Notes: a model not told the origin generated them from the sequence alone. Counted from the stretch's first letter, positions 23,845-33,245 are shown. The stretch is 64,000 nt of DNA from Clostridiales bacterium (GCA_017554745.1 JAFZHS010000008.1:112449-176448), one strand, 5' to 3'. Made by a program: numbers and translations.

Positions 23845-25251
23845 TTACCGCTGAACCAGCATATCCCTCGCGTTCTTATAGCACACTCTATAGACGATGT
23901 CCTTCAAGATGCGCATGTCTGCGGGGAATCTGCCGCGCTCGACTTCGGTGCCGAGGTAATTGCAGAAGATCCTTCGGAAGTATTCGTGTCTTGTGTAAGA
24001 CAGGAAGCATCTGGAATCGGTGAGCATTCCCATGAAGCAGGGAAGCGGGCTTTGTGCGCAGAGCGACTTGAGGTGGTCTTCCATGCCGAGGAGATTGTCA
24101 TTAAACCACCATGCTGCGCCGTGCGAGATCTTGCCGGGAACGGTGCCGTCGTTATATGCGCCGCAAAGCGTGTCGATCGCAGTGTTATCAACAGGGTTCA
24201 GGGAATAGATGATCATCTTCGGCAAAAGCCCTTCGTTGTTAAGCTTGTCCATGTATCCCGTGAGCGGAGTGACGAAGTCAAAAGAGCCGGTGATAATGTC
24301 GCAGCCGCAGTTGATTCCGACGTTTTTAAGCATGACGGAATTGACGTTTCTCTTGCATCCGAAATGAAGCTGCATTGTCCATCCGCGCTTCGCATATTCG
24401 CGTGCGAAAAACAGCATCAGGTCAGTCTTGTAAGCCGCGAGTTCTGCCGCACTAAGCTTAGCGTCAGGCGATGCCATTTTCTTCGCGAAAACATCTTCGG
24501 AAGCAACATCGGGATCTTCAGAAAACCGGATGTATTCGGTGCCGTGATCTGAGAGCCTGCATCCGTGCGCTTCGAAATGATCGAGCCTTGAGATTAAAGC
24601 CTTCTTAAGGTCTTCAACGGAAGCGATCTTCATGCCGGATGCCGATTCGAGTTTTCCTACATAAGAGCAGAATGAATCCTTCTCGATATCGACGATGTTA
24701 TCTGGCCTGAACGCAGGAAGGACTGCAGTCTCAAAGCCGGAGTCCTTTATCTGTTCGTGATAAATAAGTGAATCACAGGGATCGTCAGTCGTGCATATGA
24801 GCTCTACGTTAGACTTTCCCATGATGCTTCTGGCGGACAAAGTGCCTGAATCCAGCATTGCGTTAGTCTTCTCCCAGACGCTTTCCGCATTGAGAGTCGT
24901 GAGAGGCTCATCGATGTCGAAATATCTGGCAAGCTCGAGGCAGGTCCAGTGGTAGAGCGGATTGCCGAATGCCGATTCGACGGCCTTTGCCCACATCATG
25001 AATTTCTCTTTGTCAGATGCGTCGCCCGTTATGAAGCGCTCGTCGATGCCTGCAGATCTCATGAGACGCCACTTGTAGTGGTCGCCGCCGAGCCAGAGCT
25101 CGGTGATGTTTTTGAAGTTTTTATCCTGGGCAATCTCCGAAGATTCGATGTGACAGTGGTAATCTACTATCGGGAGATCTTTGGCATATTCGTTATATAG
25201 CTTAAGGGCGGTGTTGTTTTCCAGCAGGAAGTTGTCGTTGATCAGTCTCAT
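23845..25251 (-). CDS. uxaC: Glucuronate (uronate) isomerase
   Basis: Isomerises D-glucuronate to D-fructuronate (and galacturonate to tagaturonate), the entry step to the uxuB-uxuA route. The 468-residue amidohydrolase-fold protein has the metal-binding HCH at residues 32-34 in VDYHCHIES, plus GGDHYKWRLMRSAG and MQLHFGCKRN, all typical. AGAGGTGG precedes the ATG. It is divergent from kdgA, with an inverted repeat between them. Confidence 0.96.
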   Translation of the reverse strand: MRLINDNFLLENNTALKLYNEYAKDLPIVDYHCHIESSEIAQDKNFKNITELWLGGDHYKWRLMRSAGIDERFITGDASDKEKFMMWAKAVESAFGNPLYHWTCLELARYFDIDEPLTTLNAESVWEKTNAMLDSGTLSARSIMGKSNVELICTTDDPCDSLIYHEQIKDSGFETAVLPAFRPDNIVDIEKDSFCSYVGKLESASGMKIASVEDLKKALISRLDHFEAHGCRLSDHGTEYIRFSEDPDVASEDVFAKKMASPDAKLSAAELAAYKTDLMLFFAREYAKRGWTMQLHFGCKRNVNSVMLKNVGINCGCDIITGSFDFVTPLTGYMDKLNNEGLLPKMIIYSLNPVDNTAIDTLCGAYNDGTVPGKISHGAAWWFNDNLLGMEDHLKSLCAQSPLPCFMGMLTDSRCFLSYTRHEYFRRIFCNYLGTEVERGRFPADMRILKDIVYRVCYKNARDMLVQR

Positions 25252-25291
25252 GGTCCACCTCTTTTTGTTGCTTCACCCCTATAAAATAACT

Positions 25292-25329
25292 TATTTTCGC
25301 TGTAATCGCAAACGAAAATATGCTAGAAT
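25292..25329. promoter_or_regulatory. Inverted repeat between uxaC and kdgA, overlapping the kdgA promoter
   Basis: TATTTTCG / CGAAAATA (25292-25299 and 25313-25320), perfect 8-bp arms 13 nt apart. The -10 box of kdgA is TAGAAT (25324-25329) and the -35 place falls inside the repeat. It differs from the GntR-type motif, so a second regulator may act here. Confidence 0.6.
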
Positions 25330-25352
25330 GTTAGTCGTTGTGAGGTGAACAT

Positions 25353-25988
25353 ATGACATTCTTCGAAAAGGTTTGTAAGACCGGCATCGTACCGGTAGTT
25401 GTATTGGAAAAAACGGAAGACGCAGTACCGCTGGCTAAGGCTTTGCTCAAGGGCGGGATCGACTTCATGGAGATAACTTTCAGGACCTCCTGCGCGGCAG
25501 ATGCTATAGCTCTCATCAGCAGGGAAGTTCCTGAGATGACCGTTGGCGCAGGCACTGTAATCAACATTGAACAGGCAGCAAAGGCAGTAGAAAGCGGAGC
25601 GAAGTTTATCGTGTCGCCCGGCCTTGATGTCGGCGTAGTAGGATGGGCGCAGGGAAACGACATCCCGGTAATCCCCGGATGCGTTACTCCGACTGAGATC
25701 ATGAAGGCGATAAGCCTGGGGCTTAACGTAGTCAAGTTTTTCCCGGCTGATGTTTTCGGCGGGATCAAAGCCATAAAGGCTTTGTCGGCTCCTTTCGGAC
25801 AGGTAAAGTTCCTGCCTACGGGCGGCGTATCCGAAGCAAATCTTAAGGAATTCATCGGGAATAAATCTGTAGCAGCAATAGGCGGAAGCTGGGTCTGCAA
25901 AAAAGACGACATCGCAAATCACGATTGGGATAAAATAACTGCATTGTCAGAGAATGCGATAAAGATCATTGAGGAGACAAGAGGATGA
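25353..25988 (+). CDS. kdgA: 2-keto-3-deoxy-6-phosphogluconate aldolase
   Basis: Cleaves KDPG to pyruvate and glyceraldehyde-3-phosphate, the last step of uronate catabolism. The 211-residue protein has Glu40 in MEITFRT, GAGTVI, the Schiff-base Lys128 in VKFFPAD and LPTGGV, all as in the class I KDPG aldolase family. GAGGTG lies before the ATG. Its stop overlaps the kdgK start by 4 nt (ATGA), giving coupled translation. Confidence 0.96.
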   Translation: MTFFEKVCKTGIVPVVVLEKTEDAVPLAKALLKGGIDFMEITFRTSCAADAIALISREVPEMTVGAGTVINIEQAAKAVESGAKFIVSPGLDVGVVGWAQGNDIPVIPGCVTPTEIMKAISLGLNVVKFFPADVFGGIKAIKALSAPFGQVKFLPTGGVSEANLKEFIGNKSVAAIGGSWVCKKDDIANHDWDKITALSENAIKIIEETRG

Positions 25989-27013
25989 GCAAATATCTTA
26001 CTTTCGGTGAATTGATGTTAAGACTTAAGAGCCCGGGAAGAGAGCGTTTCCTGCAGTCTCCTTCGCTTGAGGCTACCTTCGGGGGCGGCGAAGCGAATGT
26101 CGCAGTATCGCTCGCAAATTACGGTCTTGATGCAGAGTTCTTATCTGTCATTCCGTCAAATGACATCGGGCAGGCAGCTATCGGAGAGCTCAGAAGATTT
26201 AATGTCGGCACGGACAAGATCATCAGAAGCGAAGGCAGGATGGGTATCTACTATCTTGAGACCGGTGCTAACCAGCGTCCGAGCAAGGTCATCTACGACA
26301 GAGCATATTCCGCATTCTCGCTTTATAAACCTGAAGGTTACGACTGGGATTCGATCTACGAAGACGTAAAGTGGCTTCATATATCGGGCATCACACCCGC
26401 GATCTCCGTAGAGACTAAGGACGCTTCGATCCTTGCCGTCAAGGAAGCGAAAAAGCGCGGCATCACTGTATCTCTCGACCTTAACTACAGAAAGAATCTC
26501 TGGAAATACGGCGTTGATGCCAAGGAAGTCATGAAGGAATTAACATCATATTCCGACATCATCATCGCCAATGAAGAGGACTGTCAGAAGTCATTGGGTT
26601 TAAAGTGTGAGAGTAATGTCGAAGGCGGAAAGCTTGAGGCAGAAGACTATAAGAGGCTGAGCGCTTCATTGATGGAACAGTATCCTAACGTCAGGAAAGT
26701 CGCTATCACTTTAAGAGAATCCAAGAGCGCGGACATCAACTTCTGGGCCGCAGCTCTCAATAACGGTGAAGAGTTTATCGTAAGCCGCAAGTATGAGATG
26801 TATGACATCGTAGACCGTGTCGGAGGAGGAGACTCTTTTGCGGGCGGACTCATCTACGGACTTAATGAATTATCAGGCGATAAAGAAGCCCTGGAATTCG
26901 CTGTTGCGGCCAGCTGCTTAAAGCACACGGTCGATGGAGATTTTAACAGGGTATGCATCGAAGAAGTCAGAAAACTCGCGGAAGGCGACGGGTCCGGACG
27001 AGTCCAGAGATAA
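25985..27013 (+). CDS. kdgK: 2-keto-3-deoxygluconate kinase (PfkB family)
   Basis: Phosphorylates KDG, the product of UxuA, to KDPG for KdgA. The PfkB features are the N-terminal [15 protein letters not shown] and the C-terminal [14 protein letters not shown] around residue 280, which holds the catalytic Asp and anion hole. It overlaps kdgA by 4 nt. Other PfkB sugar kinases are possible on sequence alone, but the pairing with kdgA makes KdgK by far the best call. Confidence 0.93.
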   Translation: MSKYLTFGELMLRLKSPGRERFLQSPSLEATFGGGEANVAVSLANYGLDAEFLSVIPSNDIGQAAIGELRRFNVGTDKIIRSEGRMGIYYLETGANQRPSKVIYDRAYSAFSLYKPEGYDWDSIYEDVKWLHISGITPAISVETKDASILAVKEAKKRGITVSLDLNYRKNLWKYGVDAKEVMKELTSYSDIIIANEEDCQKSLGLKCESNVEGGKLEAEDYKRLSASLMEQYPNVRKVAITLRESKSADINFWAAALNNGEEFIVSRKYEMYDIVDRVGGGDSFAGGLIYGLNELSGDKEALEFAVAASCLKHTVDGDFNRVCIEEVRKLAEGDGSGRVQR

Positions 27014-27067
27014 GGATTTTCGCGCTTATTTGTCACAGAACCGTATTATTCGATGTGTCAAACAAGA

Positions 27068-27096
27068 TTTACACATCCGTTTTGCCTTGCTAAAAT
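27068..27096 (+). promoter_or_regulatory. Sigma-A promoter of the NlpC/P60-like gene
   Basis: TTTACA (27068-27073), a 17-bp spacer and TAAAAT (27091-27096). Confidence 0.75.
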
Positions 27097-27122
27097 ATCC
27101 TTTGGGGAAAAAGCGAGGTTGA

Positions 27123-28298
27123 ATGAGCTTTAAGAAAGTAAGGAACTATGCCGTTAAGGTATTAGCGTTATTATCCGTGGCCTGTGTGGCTGCGGGTGTT
27201 GTCGGCGCAGGCTTGAAGCCTAACAAGGTCATAGCCGACGATAATCTTTACCCGACTCTCTATGATATGTTCAAGGACAGATCAGGCGATCCTGACGGCT
27301 TTATGAGCCAGGAGGATCTGGTCAGAAAAGTCCTCAGCAATTGCAGCGAATTGAATGGTATAGAATATGACTACGGCTCGGCAGAGCACTATCTGGGATG
27401 CGACGGATTCGTAAGTCTTGTTTTGAGAATGACGTTCGGGACAGTACATGAGTTTGAGCGCAACAGGACAAAGTACTGGGCAAAATTCGATTACCACGAA
27501 GAGCATAAGCAGGCCGGAAGTTACGTCGATAAGTACGGCGTTTACAGACCCGGCGGCACCACTGTCACATGGCTTTACGAGCACTATGTAAACAAGGAAG
27601 TCAAGTCGCTAACCAGCCGCAAATATGTTGAAGGCTGGGGCAGCGGCGACTGGGCGGAATACTTAGAGAGCGTCGGCGCACAGCCCGGCGATATCATGTT
27701 CTGGGATAACGACAATAAAGATGACTGCTGGAGCCATATCGGTATTTACGCGGGCATCGAAGACGGAACCCCGAAAATGTGGCATGCATCATCAATAGAG
27801 GAGAAAGTCTGCAAGCAGAGCCTTTCTTCCATTACCTGTGATGTACAGTATCTTGACTATGTCCTTATCGTTCCCATGACTGATCATCCTGCAAAGGTAG
27901 GACTCTTCGTTGATACCGAAGCTGAGAACGAGAATGAATTCTCTTACTCGGTCTACAAGGATCCCGGGTGCACACAGTATCTCGGACGTATCAGCAGCCT
28001 CTGCACATTGTCTTCACAGTCTCCTCTGGAGAATATCAAGATATATCCGAACGAAGATAAGAAGTCATTCGATCTGGCCGTATATGTGAAGCGTGACCAG
28101 TCGCCATACTCGGAAGGCAATACCGACCAGGAGGTGATCAAGATCAAGATAAGGATCGATCTTGATGATGACGGAATAGCTACACTCAAGTATGCGATCT
28201 ATATGGCATCCGACATGCGGTATTACAGCGGAGATGAGATATATGACTACGACTATCTGAACGGCGGACAGGTGATACCTTTAGCGGATTTCAGATGA
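27123..28298 (+). CDS. Secreted NlpC/P60-like cysteine peptidase or amidase
   Basis: A signal peptide (residues 1-38, hydrophobic VLALLSVACVAAGVVGAG, cleavage near VIADD) leads to a domain with LGCDGFVSLVLR, where the Cys resembles the NlpC/P60 nucleophile, and CWSHIGIYAG about 100 residues later, resembling the catalytic His block. The C-terminal about 150 residues are beta-rich and unassigned. NlpC/P60 enzymes cut peptidoglycan stem peptides; activity here is inferred. It is monocistronic between its own promoter and terminator. Confidence 0.75.
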   Translation: MSFKKVRNYAVKVLALLSVACVAAGVVGAGLKPNKVIADDNLYPTLYDMFKDRSGDPDGFMSQEDLVRKVLSNCSELNGIEYDYGSAEHYLGCDGFVSLVLRMTFGTVHEFERNRTKYWAKFDYHEEHKQAGSYVDKYGVYRPGGTTVTWLYEHYVNKEVKSLTSRKYVEGWGSGDWAEYLESVGAQPGDIMFWDNDNKDDCWSHIGIYAGIEDGTPKMWHASSIEEKVCKQSLSSITCDVQYLDYVLIVPMTDHPAKVGLFVDTEAENENEFSYSVYKDPGCTQYLGRISSLCTLSSQSPLENIKIYPNEDKKSFDLAVYVKRDQSPYSEGNTDQEVIKIKIRIDLDDDGIATLKYAIYMASDMRYYSGDEIYDYDYLNGGQVIPLADFR

Positions 28299-28312
28299 TA
28301 TGACGAGACATC

Positions 28313-28338
28313 AAAGGGGAGCTTAGAGCTCCCTTTTT
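28313..28338 (+). terminator. Rho-independent terminator
   Basis: GGGAGCT / AGCTCCC stem with a 3-nt loop, flanked by A-run and TTTTT. Confidence 0.92.
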
Positions 28339-28390
28339 GCTGATGCCGGAAGTCTTCGCGTTTAACGGAATATATCACACGAATGTAATT

Positions 28391-28418
28391 TTGCGCTCGC
28401 GGGTTTTTAATATATAAT
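28391..28418 (+). promoter_or_regulatory. Promoter of the GH3 gene
   Basis: TTGCGC (28391-28396), a 16-bp spacer and TATAAT (28413-28418), giving a leader of about 58 nt. Confidence 0.7.
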
Positions 28419-28482
28419 AAGCTGGAATTTATCTGGATTCGTGAGCAGTATTATGTCTGCCCGTCGACGGAAGGAGCGCTTT

Positions 28483-31056
28483 ATGGATTTTTACGCTAAG
28501 ACCACCGATGAGATGACCAATATGGAGATCAGACACATGAATACCGTCAAGGAACTTGCGGGTGAGTGTCTTGTACTTCTCGAGAATGATGGTGCACTTC
28601 CAATAAGAAATCCGGGCAAAACAGCCCTCTTCGGCAACGGCGCAAGACACACGGTAAAAGGCGGCGGCGGATCCGGAGAAGTTAATACCAGGACTAATGT
28701 AAATATCTGCGAAGGCCTTGAAGAAGCAGGCTTTGATGTCTCTTCAAAGGGATGGCTCGACAGATATGATGATATCTACAACGCAAAGCTTTCAGACTAT
28801 CTTGCTGAAGTTGACAGGCTCGCTAAAGAACGCAACACGGCACCTATCAATATCTTCTTTGAGAAGGCATTCGAAGCTCCTGCCATGCCTGAGATCACTG
28901 AAGCTGACGTTGCTGAATCCGATACTGATACGGCTATCTTCGTTATCTCGAGAGATTCAACAGAAGGCAGAGACAGAACACCTGCGAAGGGTGATTACTA
29001 TCTGACAGACGAAGAAGATTCGTTGCTCGATTTTGTTATCCATCATTATGACAAGGTCATCGTGCTGCTTAATGTAGGCGCAGTTATCGATATGTCCAGA
29101 CTTAAGCACCGCGCAGGCGTAAGCGCTATCCTTCTTGTAGGCCAGATAGGAAGCTTTACCGGCAATATCGTTGCGGACGCCCTTACAGGCAAGATCAATC
29201 CTTCCGGTAAGCTCGTTGATACATGGGCAAAGTCTTATGAGGATTATCCGTTCGCAACAGATTTCTCAAGCCAGAACGGCAATACCGATGACGAGTTCTA
29301 CAAAGAGGGAATCTACGTAGGCTACAGATATTTCGATTCATTCGGTGTCCTTCCTTTGTATCCTTTCGGATACGGCAAATCCTATACGACTTTTAACAAC
29401 GAGACCATCGATGTTACACAGCAGGGCGCTGACATTAAGGTCACTGTACTTGTCACGAATACGGGTGTCGAGTTTGCGGGCAAGCAGATCATCCAGGTAT
29501 ATTTCTCTGCTCCCGAAGGCTCGATCGACAGACCTTACCAGGAACTTGCAGGATACGCGAAGAGCGGCCTTATAAGACCGGGTGAGAGCCAGATCGTTTC
29601 CGTTACTTTCCCGATCGACAATTTCCGCTGCTATGATGATGAGATCCCTGCAACTGTTATCCCTGCAGGCGACTACATCATCAGGGTAGGTACAAGCTCG
29701 AGAGAGACTAAGGTCGAGGCAGTTTTGACTGTTCCCGAGACAGTAGTGAAGGATAAGTTCGCAAGGATCCTGGAAGATGACGCGAGATATCTTTTCGAAG
29801 ATCTCAAAAATCCCGGCACGGGCAGGAACGCACGCAAGGCATTAGACGACTCACAGATCGCAGACTGCTACAGAAAGCTTACTCTCGATCTGTCACGCGT
29901 CAGAAGAAGCATCGTCAGATACAGAGGCGTCAGTGAGACTTTTATGAACCAGAGAAGAGACGAAGTCCTCACATTAGGTTCCGTCATCGGACGCAATGCG
30001 GGCGTTGGTGAATTCGTTGCTCAGTTCTCACTTGAAGAACTCTCCGAACTTCTCGTAGGCAACTACATCAAGGAAGGTGAGGAAGACGAAGTAGTATCCG
30101 CAGCTATGCATGTGCCCGGCGCTGCAGCTGAGACAACATCTCTCTTCGAAGGCAAGAGAAGATTCCCGGTCATGGTATTGGCTGACGGCCCTGCAGGCTT
30201 AAGACTCCAGCCTCACTTTAAGGCAACAAAGAACGGAGAGCTTCTCAAGGGCGGGGAGACATTCGGTCTCATCACAAATCCTTTCCCGGAAGACACACCT
30301 GAAGATGCAGTCGATTACTATCAGTACTGCACCATGATCCCTACAGCGACATCTCTTGCATGCACTTGGAATACGTCACTTATCGAAAAGCTCGGTAAGC
30401 TCGTAGGCGAAGAGATGGATGAATTCGGCGTTAATCTCTGGCTTGCGCCCGGAATGAATATCCACAGAAATCCCTTGTGCGGAAGAAACTTCGAGTACTT
30501 CTCGGAAGACCCGCTCGTAACAGGTCTTTGCGCCGCAGCTGAGACAAAGGGTGTACAGTCTGTTGACGGCAAGGGCGTTACGATCAAGCACTTCGCCTGC
30601 AACAACCAGGAAGATAACAGAATGTTCAGCAACTCTCACGTTTCCGTAAGAGCTCTGCGCGACATATACCTCAGAGGATTTGAGATCGCCATCAAGACCG
30701 AACAGCCGTACGCTCTTATGGCTTCTTACAATCTCCTCAACGGAATCCATACAGCAAATAATTACGAGCTGCTCCAGAACGTTTTAAGAGACGAATGGGA
30801 CTACGAAGGCGTCGTTATGAGCGACTGGTTCTCTTCTTTCGAAGACACCAGCGTGATCAATATCGACAACAGCAGTAAGAAGTATCCGCCGGCATTCTCG
30901 AGGCTCTGCGTTTATGCAGGGTGCGATCTGCAGATGCCGGGCTGCGCGAAGAATGCGCAGGATATCGTTACGGCCGTTTATAACGGCAGGCTTACGCTGA
31001 GCGATGTGCAGAACGCTGCCATGAACGTCGTCCGTCTCGCGATCAAGTGCTTGTAA
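28483..31056 (+). CDS. GH3 beta-glucosidase with inverted domain order
   Basis: Hydrolyses beta-linked gluco-oligosaccharides such as cellobiose inside the cell (no signal peptide). The usual C-terminal domain comes first (AGECLVLLENDGALPI, GNGARHTVKGGGGSGEV, fibronectin-like segment about 320-430). The (beta/alpha)8 catalytic domain comes last (ADGPAGLR, FEYFSEDP, IKHFACNNQEDNR, GVVMSDWFSS with nucleophile Asp781). This order is known from Ruminococcus and Butyrivibrio enzymes. I start at ATG 28483, 6 nt after GGAAGGAG. A J-like membrane protein gene follows after 13 nt. Confidence 0.93.
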   Translation: MDFYAKTTDEMTNMEIRHMNTVKELAGECLVLLENDGALPIRNPGKTALFGNGARHTVKGGGGSGEVNTRTNVNICEGLEEAGFDVSSKGWLDRYDDIYNAKLSDYLAEVDRLAKERNTAPINIFFEKAFEAPAMPEITEADVAESDTDTAIFVISRDSTEGRDRTPAKGDYYLTDEEDSLLDFVIHHYDKVIVLLNVGAVIDMSRLKHRAGVSAILLVGQIGSFTGNIVADALTGKINPSGKLVDTWAKSYEDYPFATDFSSQNGNTDDEFYKEGIYVGYRYFDSFGVLPLYPFGYGKSYTTFNNETIDVTQQGADIKVTVLVTNTGVEFAGKQIIQVYFSAPEGSIDRPYQELAGYAKSGLIRPGESQIVSVTFPIDNFRCYDDEIPATVIPAGDYIIRVGTSSRETKVEAVLTVPETVVKDKFARILEDDARYLFEDLKNPGTGRNARKALDDSQIADCYRKLTLDLSRVRRSIVRYRGVSETFMNQRRDEVLTLGSVIGRNAGVGEFVAQFSLEELSELLVGNYIKEGEEDEVVSAAMHVPGAAAETTSLFEGKRRFPVMVLADGPAGLRLQPHFKATKNGELLKGGETFGLITNPFPEDTPEDAVDYYQYCTMIPTATSLACTWNTSLIEKLGKLVGEEMDEFGVNLWLAPGMNIHRNPLCGRNFEYFSEDPLVTGLCAAAETKGVQSVDGKGVTIKHFACNNQEDNRMFSNSHVSVRALRDIYLRGFEIAIKTEQPYALMASYNLLNGIHTANNYELLQNVLRDEWDYEGVVMSDWFSSFEDTSVINIDNSSKKYPPAFSRLCVYAGCDLQMPGCAKNAQDIVTAVYNGRLTLSDVQNAAMNVVRLAIKCL

Positions 31057-31069
31057 TCTTAGGAGTTAA

Positions 31070-32071
31070 ATGAGCGAAGCAACAGATCAGGATAAGATAT
31101 CCGCGAATAAGGAAGATTTAGATCTCTCGAAAATGACACGCGAAGAAGCCCTTGCATACATGGGGCTTCCTGCTGATGCCGACATAAAGGAGATCGAAGA
31201 CCGCTTCTGGCAGATGTCCAAGAAGTACAGAGGCAAGGATGACGAGGAGGCGAAGAAGCTCGAAGACGAGATCGCTTCCGTCTATGAGATTGCCAACGGC
31301 AGCCGTGACAGAAAACTTGAAGAAGAGAAGGCCAAGGAAAGCGAGCCTAAGATCTTCGGTAAGACAAAGAGCGAGTGGAGTAATTTCTGGGAGTATTCGT
31401 GGAAGGGCATCGCTCTCGGAATAGTCGTTGTAGTCTTTGTAGGTTACGTACTCTACAGCGTTTTCTCAAGTACGAGATCGGCATATTCGATCATTGTTTT
31501 CGGACACATGAATTTTGATGATACATTCATCCGCCAGTCGATGGAGGAGAAGGGTATCAAGCCTTATATCGGATGGGCAGATATCGTCGTGCCGAATGAC
31601 GAAGGATTTACTTATTCCGAAGCGGAGAACACGAAGTTCAACGCGATGTTCTATACCGAGCCCTGCGTCCTGATCTCTGACAAAGAATCTTATCCGTATA
31701 ATTTCACGGTATTCAAAGACATGTCGCCCATCGCGCAGGAGATCTGGGACGGCCTTTCTGACAAGGCAAAAGAAGGAGTTATCCCTATCTATATGTCCGA
31801 AAGACAGTCCGTGGAATACCAGAATGAGATCACCATGAGCTCTGACATCTACAATGAAGAAGATATCCTGAATCCTGATCTGTATGATGATGAGCTTATC
31901 CTGATCGGATTCATGGTCAAAGATCCTGCGATCTCAGCCAAGCTCGGTGTCGACTGCTGGTGGCATTCCAGAGAGACTAATGTACTTATCGGAGAGTGCT
32001 ATAACAATACTTCTGATGATAAGGCAGTTCTCGTTATCACCACGCTGCTCAACAAAGCTTTTGAGGATTGA
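31070..32071 (+). CDS. Membrane protein with degenerate J-like domain
   Basis: Residues about 22-80 resemble a DnaJ J-domain in spacing (EEALAYMGLPADADIKEIED, then RFWQMSKKYRGKDDEEAKK), but the HPD motif is replaced by RGKD, so DnaK stimulation is unlikely. A charged linker, a membrane helix (about 111-133) and a 200-residue extracytoplasmic part without a recognised family follow. It is 13 nt after the GH3 stop with TAGGAG between, so probably the second gene of that unit. The function is unknown. Confidence 0.75.
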   Translation: MSEATDQDKISANKEDLDLSKMTREEALAYMGLPADADIKEIEDRFWQMSKKYRGKDDEEAKKLEDEIASVYEIANGSRDRKLEEEKAKESEPKIFGKTKSEWSNFWEYSWKGIALGIVVVVFVGYVLYSVFSSTRSAYSIIVFGHMNFDDTFIRQSMEEKGIKPYIGWADIVVPNDEGFTYSEAENTKFNAMFYTEPCVLISDKESYPYNFTVFKDMSPIAQEIWDGLSDKAKEGVIPIYMSERQSVEYQNEITMSSDIYNEEDILNPDLYDDELILIGFMVKDPAISAKLGVDCWWHSRETNVLIGECYNNTSDDKAVLVITTLLNKAFED

Positions 32072-32086
32072 TATTCCCTGGGATTT

Positions 32087-32827
32087 TTAAGCCATTCCCG
32101 TTGCTTCGAAAAGCAGCTTTAATTCGCCGTCGTCAAGTGCCCTGAATGAGCCGCAGCCGTCTGGTTCTTCGCTTACCTTTACGCCCGCGAGCTCTATCCT
32201 TCGAAGCTCTAATACTTCTTTATCGAAATGAGCAAAGATCCTTCTTACTTCATGAGTCTTACCTTCATGAAGAGTAAGCAGTGCTTTGCCGGTGCCGTTT
32301 GCCGAAGCTTCTTTGACCGTCAGTTCCGCAGGTGCGATCTGCTCTGCAAATCCTTTATCCCTGATGGTAAATCCGGAACGTATGGTTCTTATCTCGTCTT
32401 CGGTCCAGTCAGTACCTCTGTATGTTGCCAGATAGATCTTGGGGACTTCGTACTTGGGCGACTGGAGGCGGTGTGACAGTTCGCCGTCGTTTGTGATTAT
32501 GAGAAGACCTGATGTGTGATAGTCGAGCCTTCCGACGGGCGCGAGCTTTTTGGACTTGAGTTCGTTAGGAATGTAGTCTGCGATGCAGGGAAGACGCTTG
32601 TCCTCCATTGCGGTAAGTACGCCGTCGGGCTTGTCGAAAAGAAAATACAGCTTGGTCTGGCAGTTTATAGGCTCACCGTTTACTTCCACGGGATCATCTT
32701 CATTTACATGCATGGAAGCGTCGTTAACGACTGTGCCGTTAATGCTGACCTTGCCGTGCTGTATCAGTGCGCGGACCTGTGATCTGGTGCCCAGACCGCT
32801 GTTTGCGAGTAATCTGTCAAGTCTCAT
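32087..32827 (-). CDS. rsuA: RsuA-family 16S rRNA pseudouridine synthase
   Basis: Converts a uridine of rRNA (U516 in the E. coli RsuA case) to pseudouridine. An S4 RNA-binding domain at residues 1-60 (RLDRLLANSGLGTRSQVRAL) is followed by the synthase domain with GRLDYHTSGLLI, where the Asp is catalytic, and HEGKTHEVRRIFAHF. The paralogues RluB/RluE are also possible. There is no ribosome binding site: TATAAT lies 6 nt before the ATG on the minus strand, predicting a leaderless mRNA. Confidence 0.93.
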   Translation of the reverse strand: MRLDRLLANSGLGTRSQVRALIQHGKVSINGTVVNDASMHVNEDDPVEVNGEPINCQTKLYFLFDKPDGVLTAMEDKRLPCIADYIPNELKSKKLAPVGRLDYHTSGLLIITNDGELSHRLQSPKYEVPKIYLATYRGTDWTEDEIRTIRSGFTIRDKGFAEQIAPAELTVKEASANGTGKALLTLHEGKTHEVRRIFAHFDKEVLELRRIELAGVKVSEEPDGCGSFRALDDGELKLLFEATGMA

Positions 32828-32833
32828 GAGATT

Positions 32834-32839
32834 ATTATA
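32834..32839 (-). promoter_or_regulatory. -10 box giving a predicted leaderless rsuA mRNA
   Basis: On the minus strand TATAAT (32839-32834) is followed by exactly 6 nt and the ATG at 32827. The -35 box is not clear. A TATAAT for the divergent Smr gene lies at 32850-32855 on the plus strand. Confidence 0.6.
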
Positions 32840-32881
32840 ACTTATAGTTTATAATTGAAAGAGTTAAGAAGAGGTCTGTTA

Positions 32882-33220
32882 ATGGAAATAATCAATATCG
32901 AACAGGGACATCCTACGGTCCAGCAGGCTATGGTAAAGCTCCAGAACGGCATTTACCGCGCAAGAGCTACAGGTAAGCCTTTAGCTAAGATCGTGCACGG
33001 CTACGGGTCTTCGGGCACGGGCGGTGCGATCAAGCAGGCGATAGGATTAGAGCTCCGCAAATATATTTCCCGCCGCCTGATCGTGGCGTATTGCCCGGGC
33101 GAGGATTTCGGGCCGTTCTCGGCTTCAGGCCGTGCGATAAGCGCAAAGCATCCGGAAGCTGCCAGAGACCGCGACTGGGGACTTCAGAATGACGGCATCA
33201 CGGTAATAATGTTCAAATGA
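32882..33220 (+). CDS. Small Smr-domain-like protein
   Basis: A 112-residue protein made of one Smr-like domain: HPTVQQAMVKLQNGIYRARAT then KIVHGYGSSGTGGAIKQAIG, where HGYGSSG matches the Smr HGxG loop. Stand-alone Smr domains can nick nucleic acid or bind branched DNA or collided ribosomes; the role here is unknown. I start at ATG 32882 with AGAGG upstream; the longer TTG start overlaps the -10 box. The UDG gene follows after 25 nt. Confidence 0.82.
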   Translation: MEIINIEQGHPTVQQAMVKLQNGIYRARATGKPLAKIVHGYGSSGTGGAIKQAIGLELRKYISRRLIVAYCPGEDFGPFSASGRAISAKHPEAARDRDWGLQNDGITVIMFK

Positions 33221-33245
33221 TTTTATAAAGGTTTGGGATAAAGAT

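Noticed and set aside
32855..32881. TTG start for the Smr-like protein
   Set aside because: It overlaps the -10 region; the family domain begins at ATG 32882, which has a ribosome binding site.
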